Under the pieces are notes generated by a model, which had not been told where the DNA came from, did not search any database, and saw nothing but the letters and a program-made list of their open reading frames with translations. From Paenibacillaceae bacterium (GTDB lineage Bacteria > Bacillota > Bacilli > Paenibacillales > Paenibacillaceae), in the NCBI GenBank assembly GCA_900766135.1, contig CAAFUF010000009.1, positions 44,795 to 108,794 on the forward strand: DNA of 64,000 nucleotides. Reading direction: 5' to 3'. Numbering within the stretch: the stretch's first letter is position 1; each line of letters starts with the position of its first letter. Shown piece by piece: positions 34,431-42,354 of this stretch. The position numbers were made by a program, and so were the translations under genes.

Positions 34431-36014
34431 ATGAATCAACTACGTTGGTTGGGAAGATATGCCGCTTGGCTTGGCGCGGGCTTGGCGGTGCTTCTCGCCG
34501 CTTGCTCGGTAGGTGCGAAGACGCCGTGGTACATTGTGGTTCTGGCGCTATTGACGTTTCTTTGCATGGGTTATTCCCTGCTGCTGTCGGGAACCGGCGG
34601 GGGGGCTACGCCGCGGGGCAGACTACCGGGGGGCAAATCGGTTGCGGCAGGGGATGGAGAACCCCGGCGGGAGGAGACCGATTGGACGTCGGTCTTCAAC
34701 GAATCGCTGGTGGCGGGGGACCGGCTGCAGGCGGCGGTAGGCGAAGTGAGCGAAAGCATTGAACAGCTGCAAAAATTAGCAGATACGGCGGCCGCGGAGG
34801 ATTTGAAGTTAAAGCGCAGCAGCGAGCGTTCGCTGGAACAGGTGCAGGAGAGCCTGGCGGCGATGGAAGAGGTGGCTGCTTCCGCTTCCCAAATCCATGA
34901 CGCTGCGAAGCATCTCCTGAACCGGAGCGAGCATACCCGGGCTGAAGCGGTGCGCATGGCCGGGGCGCTGGAAGCGGCGGACGGCACGATCCGCTCGTTG
35001 GCTGAATCCCAGGAATCGATTGCCGGGCCGATGGAGGAATTGGAGACCAACACGCAAAAGCTGGGCTCGCTATATCGGAGCCTGGAGGAGATCGCCGGGG
35101 AGGTGGCTTTGCTGGCGCTGAACGCGTCCATTGAAGCGGCCCGCTTGGGGGCTCAGGGCAAAGGTTTCGACGTCGTTGCCGTTCGCATGCGCCAATTAGC
35201 GGACCAAAGCACCGAGGCGATCAGCCGCTCCGCGCCGTTGTTTCGGCAGATTTCCGCGGACGTGGACCGCGTGAAGTCCACGCTGAAAGGAGGCCGGGAT
35301 TCAGCGCTGGAGGGCATTTCCTTGATGAAGCGGATGGGTGAGGATATCCGTTTCATCGCGGAGGAAGTGGCCGGAGTGAACGGGCTGGTTGCCGAGACGG
35401 GGCAGCGAAGCCGGGAACAAGCCGAGCTCACGAGGAACATGGAGGCCATGCTGGGCGAGGTACACGAGGCTCTGAACCGGAGCATTATCCATGTGGAGGG
35501 CGCGTTGGCTCGAATGGAGTCCGAGCGGACGCATATTTCCAAGCTGCAGACGGTGGCCCTGGGCCTCGACCGGGCGCAAGGCGAATTGATGGTCTCGCTC
35601 AAATCCGTCCATGCGGAGGCGGATTCTGCTGCCGGAGGCGGAGACGCGGCGGCGTTAGGACAGGTCTATGCCCGGAAGCTGCTTACGGCAGCGGAACAGC
35701 CGCGGCTCCTGGCGATGGAACCGGCCGGACATCGGGCGGCGCTGGAGGAGCTCTTGGCCGCGGAACCCGGTCTGGAGGCGGCCTGGTCAAACCGGGAAGA
35801 CGGCTCTTTTGTCGTGTCCATCCCGGAGGCCGGCTTGCTGAACGCCAAAGGCCGGGATTGGTTCCGCCGGGCGCTTGCCGGGGAGACGGTCGTCTCCGAG
35901 GTGTACATCTCGGCAATTACGAAACGGCGCTGCATGACGCTGGCCGTCCCGATCCGCCGCGGCGGCGAAGCGATCGGCGTCTTGGGAGCCGACCTGTCCC
36001 TGGAGCGGAGCTAA
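34431..36014 (+). CDS. Chemoreceptor-like protein with C-terminal cytoplasmic Cache domain
   Basis: 527 residues with unusual order. Two membrane helices close to the N-terminus (about 11-28 and 36-56, only a short loop between them), a long coiled-coil methyl-accepting signalling domain (about 90-400; core EVALLALNASIEAARLGAQGKGFDVVA), then a C-terminal PDC/Cache-like fold (about 410-527; GRDWFRRALAGETVVSEVY and IGVLGADLSLE). Cache domains normally sit outside the cell between the helices; here topology places it in the cytoplasm. ATG 34431 follows GGGGTGGGGG. It probably senses an internal ligand. TATAAT at 34393-34398 may be its -10. It is monocistronic. Confidence 0.88.
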   Translation: MNQLRWLGRYAAWLGAGLAVLLAACSVGAKTPWYIVVLALLTFLCMGYSLLLSGTGGGATPRGRLPGGKSVAAGDGEPRREETDWTSVFNESLVAGDRLQAAVGEVSESIEQLQKLADTAAAEDLKLKRSSERSLEQVQESLAAMEEVAASASQIHDAAKHLLNRSEHTRAEAVRMAGALEAADGTIRSLAESQESIAGPMEELETNTQKLGSLYRSLEEIAGEVALLALNASIEAARLGAQGKGFDVVAVRMRQLADQSTEAISRSAPLFRQISADVDRVKSTLKGGRDSALEGISLMKRMGEDIRFIAEEVAGVNGLVAETGQRSREQAELTRNMEAMLGEVHEALNRSIIHVEGALARMESERTHISKLQTVALGLDRAQGELMVSLKSVHAEADSAAGGGDAAALGQVYARKLLTAAEQPRLLAMEPAGHRAALEELLAAEPGLEAAWSNREDGSFVVSIPEAGLLNAKGRDWFRRALAGETVVSEVYISAITKRRCMTLAVPIRRGGEAIGVLGADLSLERS

Positions 36015-36039
36015 AAAGGCTGGGAAGATGGATTGGATA

Positions 36040-36068
36040 TTGTCAGTTTCCCGCTTTTCCCCTATAAT
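36040..36068 (+). promoter_or_regulatory. Sigma-A promoter of the B12 operon
   Basis: TTGTCA (36040-36045), 17-base spacer, TATAAT (36063-36068), about 45 bases upstream of the cobalamin aptamer. Confidence 0.85.
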
Positions 36069-36111
36069 CCAATAGAGAAGAAAGCCTTAAGACAAGCGTA
36101 CAATTGTGCCC

Positions 36112-36292
36112 GTAGGTCCTGAAGCAGCGGTGATTCATACCGCGCCGCTTCGGGTTAAAAGGGAAGCCGGTGCAAATCCGGCACGGTCCCGCCACTGTAA
36201 ACAGGGACGAGCTCACGATGCCACTGTCGCCCGCAAAGGGGGATGGGAAGGCGAGCTTTCGTCGATACCTGGAAGTCAGGAGACCTGCCACG
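36112..36292 (+). promoter_or_regulatory. Cobalamin riboswitch
   Basis: The conserved AAGCCGGTGCAAATCCGGC arm, GCCACTGT core (B12 box) and the closing CTGGAAGTCAGGAGACCTGCC are all present in the correct order and spacing. Known cobalamin riboswitches repress B12 uptake and synthesis genes when AdoCbl binds; downstream lies btuFCD-cobTUSQ. A terminator about 115 bases further on suggests control by premature termination. Confidence 0.97.
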
Positions 36293-36404
36293 GGAATTCA
36301 AGACGGTCCTTCGAGGAAAGGATAACGTTCTGCCAAGAATATCATGGCTTGGCGCCGATCGTGGAACCGCTCCACCCGTAGGCGCGCGGCATGACTTTGT
36401 AGAC

Positions 36405-36435
36405 GTAACCCCATCCGCCAGGATTGGGGTTTTTT
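36405..36435 (+). terminator. Riboswitch-linked terminator
   Basis: AACCCCAT pairs with ATTGGGGTT over a short loop, followed by six T. It lies between the cobalamin aptamer and btuF, with no gene between, so it is the probable expression platform. Confidence 0.85.
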
Positions 36436-36552
36436 CTTTGTTGCCGGGAGGGATGGAGTTCGGCTGGGCTTGACGTCCGGCTGCACGACGTACCGCTGGA
36501 GCACGGGGCGATTCTTTACCTACTGGAATAAATAAAAAGGGGAGATCTGGAG

Positions 36553-37560
36553 ATGAAGAACTGGAAACGAATCGGGAGCCTGGGGCTGCTGGCACTGCTG
36601 CTGGTGTTGGCTGCCTGCGGTAACAATAACGCGGTCAACCAAGGGACGGGGAATGCCGCCGAGACGCAGCAAACGCAAAACGCCGGAACGAACGCAGCGC
36701 CCGAGCAACCGGCTGCACAGGAGACGACGTATCCTTATACCGTGACGGATTCCACCGGCAAGGAGTTCACGTTTGAGGCGGCGCCGGAACGAATCGTATC
36801 GCTGGCACCGTCGGAGACGGAAGTGTTGTTTGCGCTAGGGCTCGACGAGCAAGTTGCCGGCGTATCCGATCTGGACGACTATCCGGAAGCGGTGAAGGAT
36901 AAACCGCGGATGGGCGGGTTCCAGGTGAACGTCGAAGCGATCGTGGCGGCCCAGCCGGATTTGGTGCTGGCAGCCAGCCTGATCGACGCGACAACGGTCA
37001 AAAGCTTGACGGATATGGGGCTTCAAGTGTTCCAGTCCAATCCGAAGACGATCGATGCGGTCATGGAGCATATCCAAACGATCGGCGAAATCACGAACCA
37101 CCAGGCCGAAGCGGCCGAGGTCGTCGGGAAGATGAAGCAGGAGGTTCAAACCGTTACCGATGCGGTGGGTTCGTTGAGCGAGGATCAGAAGAAAAAGGTG
37201 TACATCGAATTTTCCCCGGGCTGGACGGTCGGAAAAGGCGAATTCATGGATGAAATGATCACGTTATCCGGCGGCATCAACGTAGCTTCGGATGTCGAGG
37301 GATGGTCCGAAATCAATGAGGAACAGATCATCCAGGCGAACCCGGACGTCATTTTGTATGCAAAAAGCGTGGTTGACGAGAACAACAAGACATTGGCCGA
37401 CATCATCAAAGGCCGTTCGGGATGGGATCAAATTACGGCCATTAAGGAAAATCGGGTCATCGCTTTGGATGATAACCTGCTAAGCCGTACGGGCCCTCGC
37501 GTGACGCAAGGGCTGATCGAAGTCGCCAAGGCGGTTCACCCGGATTTGATCCAGCCATGA
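36553..37560 (+). CDS. btuF: Cobalamin-binding lipoprotein BtuF
   Basis: 335-residue class III solute-binding lipoprotein. Lipobox LAAC (Cys22), Asn/Gln/Ala linker to about 58, then a two-lobed fold with the BtuF/FhuD-type beginning ERIVSLAPSETEVLFALGL and the signature of helical backbone binding proteins. Siderophore-binding proteins share this fold; the cobalamin riboswitch upstream and cob genes downstream decide for corrinoids. Its stop overlaps the permease start (ATGA). The corrinoid could include cobinamide, given CbiZ and CobU in the same genome. Confidence 0.92.
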   Translation: MKNWKRIGSLGLLALLLVLAACGNNNAVNQGTGNAAETQQTQNAGTNAAPEQPAAQETTYPYTVTDSTGKEFTFEAAPERIVSLAPSETEVLFALGLDEQVAGVSDLDDYPEAVKDKPRMGGFQVNVEAIVAAQPDLVLAASLIDATTVKSLTDMGLQVFQSNPKTIDAVMEHIQTIGEITNHQAEAAEVVGKMKQEVQTVTDAVGSLSEDQKKKVYIEFSPGWTVGKGEFMDEMITLSGGINVASDVEGWSEINEEQIIQANPDVILYAKSVVDENNKTLADIIKGRSGWDQITAIKENRVIALDDNLLSRTGPRVTQGLIEVAKAVHPDLIQP

Positions 37561-38606
37561 CGCGCGGCAGATGGGCAGGATACGGTGCAGCCGGGCTCGT
37601 ACTGCTGGCCGTGACGCTGCTGTTCTGCGTCGGCATCGGTTCCGTCTATGTGCCGGCCGGGGATATCGCGGCGATTCTGCTGCACCGGCTCCCGGGTCTC
37701 GGTCGCCTGATTACGCCGGATTGGAGTACGGCGGCTGAGCAAATCGTCGTGCAGGTCCGCTTGCCCCGCGTATTGCTCGGGATGCTGGTCGGCGCTTCGC
37801 TCGCCGTGGCGGGAGCCGGCTTTCAAGGCGTGCTGCGCAACCCGCTGGCGGATCCGTTTACGCTGGGCGTATCGTCGGGTTCGGCGATCGGCGCGGCCGT
37901 GTTGATTTTTTTCGGCTGGCAATTTTCCCTGCTGGGCATTTTTACGTTGCCGATGGTCGCCTTTGTGACGGGGGCGGTTACGTTATGGATCGTCATCTGG
38001 CTGGCCAGAGAGAACGGACGGCTGCCGATCGAAAGCCTGGTCTTGTCCGGCGTCGTCATGCAGTCGTTCCTCGGCGCGGTCGTGTCCTTTTTAACGGCGA
38101 TGTCGAAGAAGACGATCAATGAAATCTATTATTGGACGATGGGTAGTTTAAGCTTGCGCGGATGGTCGTATACGGCCATCCTTTTGCCGTATTTGCTGGT
38201 AGGCGCCCTGTTCCTGTGGAGCCGGGCCAAGCATTTGAACTTGCTGACTCTCGGCGAACGTCAGGCTTCCCACTCCGGGATGGCCGTGGAACGCACCAAG
38301 CTGGCCGTGCTGCTCGTCGCCACGCTGATGACGGCGGCTGCGGTGTCGGTGTCCGGGGTCATCGGATTCGTAGGCCTGGTCGTTCCGCATATGGTCCGCC
38401 TGATCACCGGACCGGATTACCGCCTGATCATCCCGCTGTCGGCGCTGGGCGGGGGAATCTTCATGATGTGGAGCGACCTGGCGGCCCGCTCGTTGCTGGC
38501 TCCGACGGAAATTCCGCTCGGCATCGTTACGGCTTTTGTCGGAGCGCCTTTCTTTGGATATCTGCTGTATCGGAAGAAAAAGCAGAGGGAGGAGGAGCTG
38601 CGTTGA
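37557..38606 (+). CDS. btuC: Cobalamin ABC transporter permease BtuC
   Basis: 349-residue FecCD-family permease with about ten helices; PRVLLGMLVGASLAVAGAGFQG and the cytoplasmic SGVIGFVGLVVPHMVR loop are family landmarks. It forms the channel dimer loaded by BtuF and powered by BtuD. It is translationally coupled at both ends (four-base overlaps) and is controlled by the upstream cobalamin riboswitch. Confidence 0.93.
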   Translation: MTRGRWAGYGAAGLVLLAVTLLFCVGIGSVYVPAGDIAAILLHRLPGLGRLITPDWSTAAEQIVVQVRLPRVLLGMLVGASLAVAGAGFQGVLRNPLADPFTLGVSSGSAIGAAVLIFFGWQFSLLGIFTLPMVAFVTGAVTLWIVIWLARENGRLPIESLVLSGVVMQSFLGAVVSFLTAMSKKTINEIYYWTMGSLSLRGWSYTAILLPYLLVGALFLWSRAKHLNLLTLGERQASHSGMAVERTKLAVLLVATLMTAAAVSVSGVIGFVGLVVPHMVRLITGPDYRLIIPLSALGGGIFMMWSDLAARSLLAPTEIPLGIVTAFVGAPFFGYLLYRKKKQREEELR

Positions 38607-39406
38607 TTGAGGCGACGGGAGTTGCGAAGGCGTTTGGCCGGCTGGAGGTGCTCAAGGATGTGAATTGGCGGGTCGGGACCGGCGATTTTTGGGGTCTGAT
38701 TGGACCGAACGGCAGCGGCAAAACCACGCTGCTGAACCTGATCTCCGGCGTGGAGCAGCCGGATGCCGGAGCGATCGCGTTGGGGGGACGCCCGCTGGCG
38801 GCTTATTCGCGCAAAGAGCTGTCGCGCAAGGTTGCTGTACTTCAGCAGGATGGGCTTCCGCCCGTGGCGTTTAAGGTCCGCGAGGTCGTGGAGATGGGCC
38901 GATTCGCCCATCAGGATTGGCGCGGCAAGGAGATGGGCGGGGCGGAGGCAGGCCGCCGCTTAATCGATGGGATCATGGAGCGCCTCGACCTGAAGGAGCT
39001 GGAGCGTCGTCCGCTGAGCGTGCTGAGCGGCGGGCAGCGGCAGCGGGTGGCGCTCGGGAAAGTGATGGCCCAGCAGCCCGAGCTGGTGCTGCTCGACGAA
39101 CCCACGACCTATCTGGATTTGCGCTACCAGATGCAGTTTATGGAGATGGTCGCCGATTGGCAGCGGGAAGCGGGGCTGACTGTCGTTTCCGTGATGCATG
39201 ATCTGAATTTGGCCGCGTTGTTTTGCAGCCATCTTCTTGTGATGAGCGGAGGGCAGGTCGTGGATCAGGGGGGACCGGGGGACATTTTGTCCCCGGAGCT
39301 GATCGCCTCGGTGTTTGGGGTTCAGGCGCATCAAGTGCCTCATCCGGATTCGGACGTTCCGCAGTTATTATTGCGCCGGGAACAGGCACGGGAACGGTCG
39401 CATTAA
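38603..39406 (+). CDS. btuD: Cobalamin ABC transporter ATPase BtuD
   Basis: 267-residue ATPase of the FepC/BtuD group. Walker A GPNGSGKTT, signature LSGGQRQRVALG, Walker B LVLLDEP and the switch histidine in SVMHDLNLA are all visible. It starts at TTG 38603, overlapping the permease stop (TTGA), with GGAGGAG just upstream; the frame open further upstream is a shadow of btuC. Completes the BtuFCD importer. The 150 bases following contain a GC hairpin (GCCGCC..GGCGGC) but no clear terminator, so transcription may continue into cobT. Confidence 0.93.
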   Translation: MIEATGVAKAFGRLEVLKDVNWRVGTGDFWGLIGPNGSGKTTLLNLISGVEQPDAGAIALGGRPLAAYSRKELSRKVAVLQQDGLPPVAFKVREVVEMGRFAHQDWRGKEMGGAEAGRRLIDGIMERLDLKELERRPLSVLSGGQRQRVALGKVMAQQPELVLLDEPTTYLDLRYQMQFMEMVADWQREAGLTVVSVMHDLNLAALFCSHLLVMSGGQVVDQGGPGDILSPELIASVFGVQAHQVPHPDSDVPQLLLRREQARERSH

Positions 39407-39558
39407 GGAACGAGCCGCCGCTTGGAAGGCGGCGGAAGTGCGCAAGGGTACAAGGGCACAAAGACGGAAACACGGAACGAAACAAGGAAACATCCGAAAA
39501 TACGGAAGCGCGGACATGTGGACGTGCGGAGTCGTTAGGTTGAAAGGGGAATGCGATT

Positions 39559-40638
39559 ATGGGATACGATTCGGTAGGGCAGTTGACACAGGCGATCGTT
39601 CCGCTGAACGAAGCGGTAATGGAGGAGGCCCGGGTTCATTTAGACCGGTTGACGAAGCCGCCGGGGAGTCTCGGCAAATTGGAGGGATTGGCCGTCAAGC
39701 TGGCCGGGATCACGGGAGAGGCCAAGCCGGCGTTCCCGAAACGATCGGTGATCGTGATGGCGGCGGATCACGGCGTCTGCGAGGAAGGAGTCAGCGCATT
39801 TCCGGCAGAGGTGACGCCGCAGATGGTACATAACTTTCTGGCTGGCGGCGCGGCGGTGAATGTGCTGGCACGCCAGGCTTCGGCCGACGTTGTTTGTGTA
39901 GATATCGGGGTAAATGCGGAACTGTCGCATCCGGGACTTGTCCAGCGCAAACTGCGTTACGGGACAGGGAACATGGCCAAAGGACCGGCGATGAGCCGGG
40001 AGGAAGCGGAAGCCGCCATTCGAGTGGGGGTCGAGGTGGTAAACGATGCGGTGTCCCAAGGCGTTCGGCTGTTCGTCACCGGGGAGATGGGCATCGGCAA
40101 CACCACGGCCAGCGCTGCGATCATGAGCAGCCTGACGGGGATTGCGCCGCAGCAAAGCGTTGGACGAGGAACCGGAGTTGACGATGAACGGCTGCGGCAT
40201 AAGGTCGCCGTCGTGGAGCGGGCGCTGGAGGCAAATCGCCCGAATGCGGACGATCCGCTGGATGTGCTGGCCAAGGTGGGCGGACTTGAAATCGCCGGAT
40301 TAACCGGCGTTATCCTGGGGGCCGCCGCCCGGCGCTGCCCGGTCGTGATCGACGGTTTCATCTCGACCGTCGCCGCGTTGCTCGCGGTGCGCCTCAAGCC
40401 GGAGGCAGCCGGTTACCTGATCGCTTCGCATGTCTCTCACGAACAGGGACACCGCGCCCTTCTCCAGGAGCTGGGCCTGAACCCGATGCTGGAGCTGGAC
40501 ATGCGGCTGGGCGAAGGCACGGGCGGCGTGCTGGCGCTGCATCTCGTCGACGCGGCTTGCCGCATCGTGGCCGAGATGGCGACGTTCGAAAGCGCCGGCG
40601 TCACGGGCGGCGGACATAGCGGGGAGTCGGCGCAATGA
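39559..40638 (+). CDS. cobT: Nicotinate-nucleotide:dimethylbenzimidazole phosphoribosyltransferase
   Basis: 359-residue CobT making alpha-ribazole phosphate for the lower ligand of cobalamin. Conserved segments: LTKPPGSLGKLE at the start, MAADHGV, FVTGEMGIGNTTASAA, and ELDMRLGEGTGG, whose Glu in GEG is the catalytic base in studied CobT. Full length for the family. It opens the nucleotide-loop part of the operon; cobU starts in the overlap with its stop. No DMB synthase (bluB or bza) is seen in the window, so the base may be scavenged or made elsewhere. Confidence 0.95.
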   Translation: MGYDSVGQLTQAIVPLNEAVMEEARVHLDRLTKPPGSLGKLEGLAVKLAGITGEAKPAFPKRSVIVMAADHGVCEEGVSAFPAEVTPQMVHNFLAGGAAVNVLARQASADVVCVDIGVNAELSHPGLVQRKLRYGTGNMAKGPAMSREEAEAAIRVGVEVVNDAVSQGVRLFVTGEMGIGNTTASAAIMSSLTGIAPQQSVGRGTGVDDERLRHKVAVVERALEANRPNADDPLDVLAKVGGLEIAGLTGVILGAAARRCPVVIDGFISTVAALLAVRLKPEAAGYLIASHVSHEQGHRALLQELGLNPMLELDMRLGEGTGGVLALHLVDAACRIVAEMATFESAGVTGGGHSGESAQ

Positions 40639-41228
40639 AGGTCCTGGTAACCGGCGGAGCACGCAGCGGCAAAAGCATGTTTGCCGAACGCTGGGTGATG
40701 AAACAGGCGAATGCTGCTTGTTATATTGCAACAGCGCAAGCGTTTGACGACGAGATGAGAGCCAGGATCAACCTGCACCGACTCCAGCGGGAACAAAGCG
40801 GGTTCGCCTGGACAACGCATGAAGCGCCGCTGGGGCTGGCCGAGCTGCTGCACAAACTTGGCGAACAGCCGGTTGGGACGGGGGGGCTTTCTGCGTCGAA
40901 GGTCGCTTACCCGATCGTGCTGGTCGACTGCCTAACCCTTTGGCTGTCCAACGTGCTGCTTGGCGCGGGGGACGGGCCGGACACCGCCGAGGCCGTTCTG
41001 GCGCGGGAAATCGAGCGGCTGGTCGCCGCGGTCGAAGCTTTTCCCGGTACGCTGGTGATGGTGACCAACGAGGTGGGCAGCGGCATCGTGCCCGAATACC
41101 CGCTTGGCCGGCTATATCGGGATTGGGCCGGGCTGCTGAACCGCACGATGGCGTCTATATCGGACCAGGTCTTTCTGGTTACCGCCGGAATCCCCATCGA
41201 GCTGAAAAGCCGGGAGTATGGCTTATGA
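40635..41228 (+). CDS. cobU: Adenosylcobinamide kinase/guanylyltransferase
   Basis: 197-residue bifunctional enzyme that phosphorylates adenosylcobinamide with NTP and converts it to AdoCbi-GDP. P-loop TGGARSGKS (6-14), the ATAQAFDDEMRARINLHR segment holding the guanylylated histidine and the TNEVGSGIVPEYPLGRLYRD motif are typical. It overlaps cobT (ATGA) and cobS by four bases. It allows direct cobinamide salvage, complementing the CbiZ route. Confidence 0.95.
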   Translation: MKVLVTGGARSGKSMFAERWVMKQANAACYIATAQAFDDEMRARINLHRLQREQSGFAWTTHEAPLGLAELLHKLGEQPVGTGGLSASKVAYPIVLVDCLTLWLSNVLLGAGDGPDTAEAVLAREIERLVAAVEAFPGTLVMVTNEVGSGIVPEYPLGRLYRDWAGLLNRTMASISDQVFLVTAGIPIELKSREYGL

Positions 41229-42079
41229 CCGAATCGAAACGCGATATTCCTTCCCGGGCAGGCAAGCCCGGAGCTCTGAAGCCGATGCTGGCGGCCTTCC
41301 AGTTTCTGTCCCGCTTCCCGGTGCGGGCCGAGCTGGAATTTACGCCGGACCTGCTGCGGCGCAGCATCGCCTATTATCCGCTTGTTGGAGCGGCGATCGG
41401 CGCTGCCGTTTGGGCGGGCGGCTGGCTCGCGGCGTGGTTGCTTCCGCCGCTTCCGGCGGCCGTCCTCGCAATCATCCTCTGGGTCTGGCTAACCGGAGGA
41501 CTGCATCTGGACGGCTGGATGGATACGGCCGACGGACTGCTCAGCTACCGGCCCCGCGAGAAGATGCTGGAGATCATGAAGGACAGCCGGGTTGGCGCCA
41601 TGGGCGTGCTGGCCTGCGTCCTTTTGCTCCTGCTCAAGGCCTCGCTGTTGGCGTCCCTCCTTCAAGGAGACATGCCGACGACGGGGCTCGTGCTGCTGAT
41701 GGCCCCTTTATGGAGCCGCTGGTTCATGACCCGCGCGATGCATCGGTGGCCGAAAGCCCGGCAAGGCGAGGGCTTGGCCGCCCAATTCCACGGCTTTGGC
41801 GAACGGGATGCCTGGGGAGCTACCGTCATGGCAGTCACTTTATCCGTCATGGTGCTGTTGTTCACCCTGCTCCTGTCGCTTGGAGGAGCTAACGAATCGA
41901 CCCTGCTGCGTTCGCTTATCTATATCGTTTTTGCCCCATTGCTCGCCTGGGCTGCAGGAACCTGGGGGGCTCGCCGGATCAGTGCCAAGCTGGGCGGCCT
42001 GACCGGTGATACGTACGGAGCGCTAGGCGAAGGGCTGGAAGCGGTCTTGCTGCTGCTTGCTGTGCTGATTTTACAGTGA
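41225..42079 (+). CDS. cobS: Adenosylcobinamide-GDP ribazoletransferase (cobalamin synthase)
   Basis: 284-residue integral membrane enzyme joining AdoCbi-GDP and alpha-ribazole. About seven hydrophobic segments; FQFLSRFPV at the start and the metal-binding GGLHLDGWMDTADGL with the following KDSRVGAMG are family signatures. ATG 41225 overlaps the cobU stop; the frame open from 40940 is out-of-frame cobU. After it comes a 275-base gap without recognised signals before cobQ. Confidence 0.95.
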   Translation: MTESKRDIPSRAGKPGALKPMLAAFQFLSRFPVRAELEFTPDLLRRSIAYYPLVGAAIGAAVWAGGWLAAWLLPPLPAAVLAIILWVWLTGGLHLDGWMDTADGLLSYRPREKMLEIMKDSRVGAMGVLACVLLLLLKASLLASLLQGDMPTTGLVLLMAPLWSRWFMTRAMHRWPKARQGEGLAAQFHGFGERDAWGATVMAVTLSVMVLLFTLLLSLGGANESTLLRSLIYIVFAPLLAWAAGTWGARRISAKLGGLTGDTYGALGEGLEAVLLLLAVLILQ

Positions 42080-42354
42080 ACGCTGCCCCGCCCTGTGCCC
42101 GGACGTTTTGCATCATTATCCCGTTTGATCCGATTGCAGGCAAACAGAGAAGCTTGGAAAGTTAAATCCTGCCCTCGATGGCGGAGGAACGAAAGCCGGG
42201 CAAGATCATGCAACAAGCTCAGGACAAGGAAACAAGGTATAGGGGGCCTAGGGATTCGAACGCTGCGCCTTCCCCCTTAACAAAAGGGATAATCATGCAA
42301 AAGAGCCTGCAGAGACATCCCTCACACGATTCGGAAAAGGAGTGAAACTACGGA

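Noticed and set aside
42080..42354. A regulatory RNA between cobS and cobQ
   Set aside because: No riboswitch motif, strong hairpin with T-run or promoter pair could be recognised; the gap is reported as without visible features.
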